Assembly (NCBI GenBank): GCA_034189065.1 | Contig: JAXHVQ010000008.1 | Span: 15,650-79,649, forward strand | Origin: FACHB-1406 sp034189065 | GTDB taxonomy: Bacteria > Cyanobacteriota > Cyanobacteriia > Cyanobacteriales > Spirulinaceae | Direction: 5' to 3' | Length of the DNA stretch: 64,000 nucleotides | In this document: in pieces, positions 63,175 through 64,000 of the stretch | How positions within the stretch are numbered: the stretch's first letter is position 1 | Layout: the number at the start of each line of letters is the position of its first letter | The notes under the pieces: model-generated | Seen by the model: the letters and a program-made list of their open reading frames with translations, nothing else | What the model was told of the DNA's origin: nothing | Databases searched by the model: none | Translations under genes and position numbers: made by a program

Positions 63175-63642
63175 CTATACAACCCAATAATACAGGGTAG
63201 ATTCTTCGGGAATAGGTAAGGAAAGCTTGCGCTGCGGCAGCCAGTCCCCCAAGTCGAAATCGAGGGAAATGATACGAGTTCCAGGTTGAAGTTGACGAAA
63301 CAGCGCCGGACGCAGCCGTAGATTTAAATGAGGTAAAAGGTAGAGGAAAACAACAGTAGCAGGGCTAAAATCGCACTCAAATAAGTCTTGTTCTCGAAAT
63401 TCGACGCGATCGCCTACTCCCGCACATCGTGCCTTCTCCCGCGCCTCTCGAATGCGCTGGGGATCGAGATCGATGCCAACGCCGCGAGTCCCAAAAGCCG
63501 CCGCCGCGATCGGGATTCGTCCGTCGCCGCTTCCAAGATCGTAAAGCACATCCGCGCGATCGACTTTGGCCAGTTCGAGCATTGCTTCGACAGCAGCTTC
63601 GGGCGTTGGAATAAAACCAATATCGGGTTGACGTTTAAGCAT
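63175..63642 (-). CDS. Class I SAM-dependent methyltransferase
   Basis: 155 residues from the ATG at 63642 (a TTG at 63663 also fits). Motif I YDLGSGDGRIPIAAAAFGTR is complete, with the acidic residue in GIDLDPQRIREA and FREQDLFECDF. PDIGFIPTPEAAVEAMLELA is typical of a small cyanobacterial methyltransferase group annotated only as SAM-dependent. Substrate unknown. Confidence 0.82.
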   Translation of the reverse strand: MLKRQPDIGFIPTPEAAVEAMLELAKVDRADVLYDLGSGDGRIPIAAAAFGTRGVGIDLDPQRIREAREKARCAGVGDRVEFREQDLFECDFSPATVVFLYLLPHLNLRLRPALFRQLQPGTRIISLDFDLGDWLPQRKLSLPIPEESTLYYWVV

Positions 63643-63751
63643 TTTCGTGCATAAATCGTTCAACTTTCATTGCAGCGTAATTTGAATTATTCATTAGACA
63701 TCTCCAATAATTGAGAGGACGTTAAAGTAGTAGACGCATCTAAATTGGTTA

Positions 63752-63856
63752 TAAGTAGGTGGGCGTAATTAAAAGAACAATATCTCCAGCTAAAACCCTT
63801 ACCTGGCAAGGAATACGGTTTTCGAGGTTATGCGTTTATTTTTGCCCACCTACTTA
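63752..63856 (-). mobile_element. 105-bp MITE-like element, copy D (inverted)
   Basis: By eye identical in sequence to copy C but in the opposite orientation, 2.4 kb away. Together C and D bracket the kinase and methyltransferase genes as an inverted pair. Confidence 0.9.
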
Positions 63857-63883
63857 CTCGCTCTCCTTTGGGACGTGAAGCCA

Positions 63884-63965
63884 TCTCCCCATCTCCCCAT
63901 CTCCCCATCCCCCCATCTCCCCATCTCCCCATCTCCCCATCTCCCCATCTCCCCATCCCCCCATC
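63884..63965. repeat. CATCTCCCC tandem repeat tract
   Basis: About nine units of catctcccc with occasional extra C. It leads up to the window end, where an AT-rich stretch may start a new intergenic region. Confidence 0.9.
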
Positions 63966-64000
63966 TCATATAATAAGTATTCAACCGGATTCTATATTAC

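Noticed and set aside
61343..63663. Composite transposon carrying kinase and methyltransferase between MITE C and D
   Set aside because: No transposase and no shared outer target duplication; an inverted pair by independent insertion is simpler.

Overview
The window is almost certainly a cyanobacterial chromosome segment. The octamer GCGATCGC (HIP1) occurs throughout, and the genes include a plant-type ferredoxin, a biliverdin reductase, a transaldolase fused to EF-hands, a Mo-nitrogenase C-terminal-like protein and a DUF1997 protein. Many intergenic gaps hold short tandemly repeated (STRR-type) tracts like those of filamentous cyanobacteria. The species cannot be named from this alone, and no ribosomal RNA is present.

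Layout. 1-12.3 kb is mostly housekeeping: a DUF6714-like partial gene, a CHAT protease-like protein, UbiX, a LapA-domain protein, a GspE/PilB-type ATPase, PetF, BvdR, a YkuD protein lacking its cysteine, a Zn/Cd-type P-ATPase with a Zur-like site upstream, RuvA, a truncated Uma2 protein and sucrose-phosphate phosphatase. 12.5-19.7 kb is a seven-gene same-strand cluster of four glycosyltransferase-type proteins and three FkbM methyltransferases, probably making or O-methylating a surface glycan. 19.6-23.0 kb is a large c-di-GMP enzyme with both GGDEF and EAL motifs. 23.4-26.4 kb holds two MITE-like elements next to a XamI-type restriction-modification pair. 26.5-33.2 kb carries a SpoU methylase, tRNA-Leu(CAG), MurA, a PotC-like permease, a cupin, a decayed GGDEF fragment, transaldolase, a Dnd-associated orphan and a Mo-nitro_C protein.

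33.6-46.3 kb is a mixed set: a histidine kinase, a broken HNH gene, a metallo-beta-lactamase protein, a tandemly duplicated retropepsin-like gene, ExbB without ExbD, a tnpB-less IS200/IS605-type element with an omega-RNA-like end, a RodZ-like HTH protein, a GNAT and an SDR. 46.4-60.5 kb runs almost entirely on the + strand: a five-PAS histidine kinase whose fourth PAS carries an in-frame heptad-repeat insertion, a PotB-like permease, a TolC-like protein, a ferredoxin-MBL fusion, Maf, then two paralogous genes of unknown function. The second paralog has about 1,000 residues of acidic Trp repeats; two further unknown genes follow. 60.5-64 kb holds a ParE-type toxin-antitoxin pair, a membrane Ser/Thr kinase and a methyltransferase, bracketed by two inverted 105-bp MITE copies that read as identical.

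Best candidates for undescribed biology are the acidic DWG-repeat protein with its short paralog (54.7-58.7 kb), and the 105-bp MITE family that supplies stop codons and C-terminal residues to neighbouring genes. The tnpB-free omega-RNA-like element comes next. All calls rest on reading the sequence and remembered family motifs; no database search was run.
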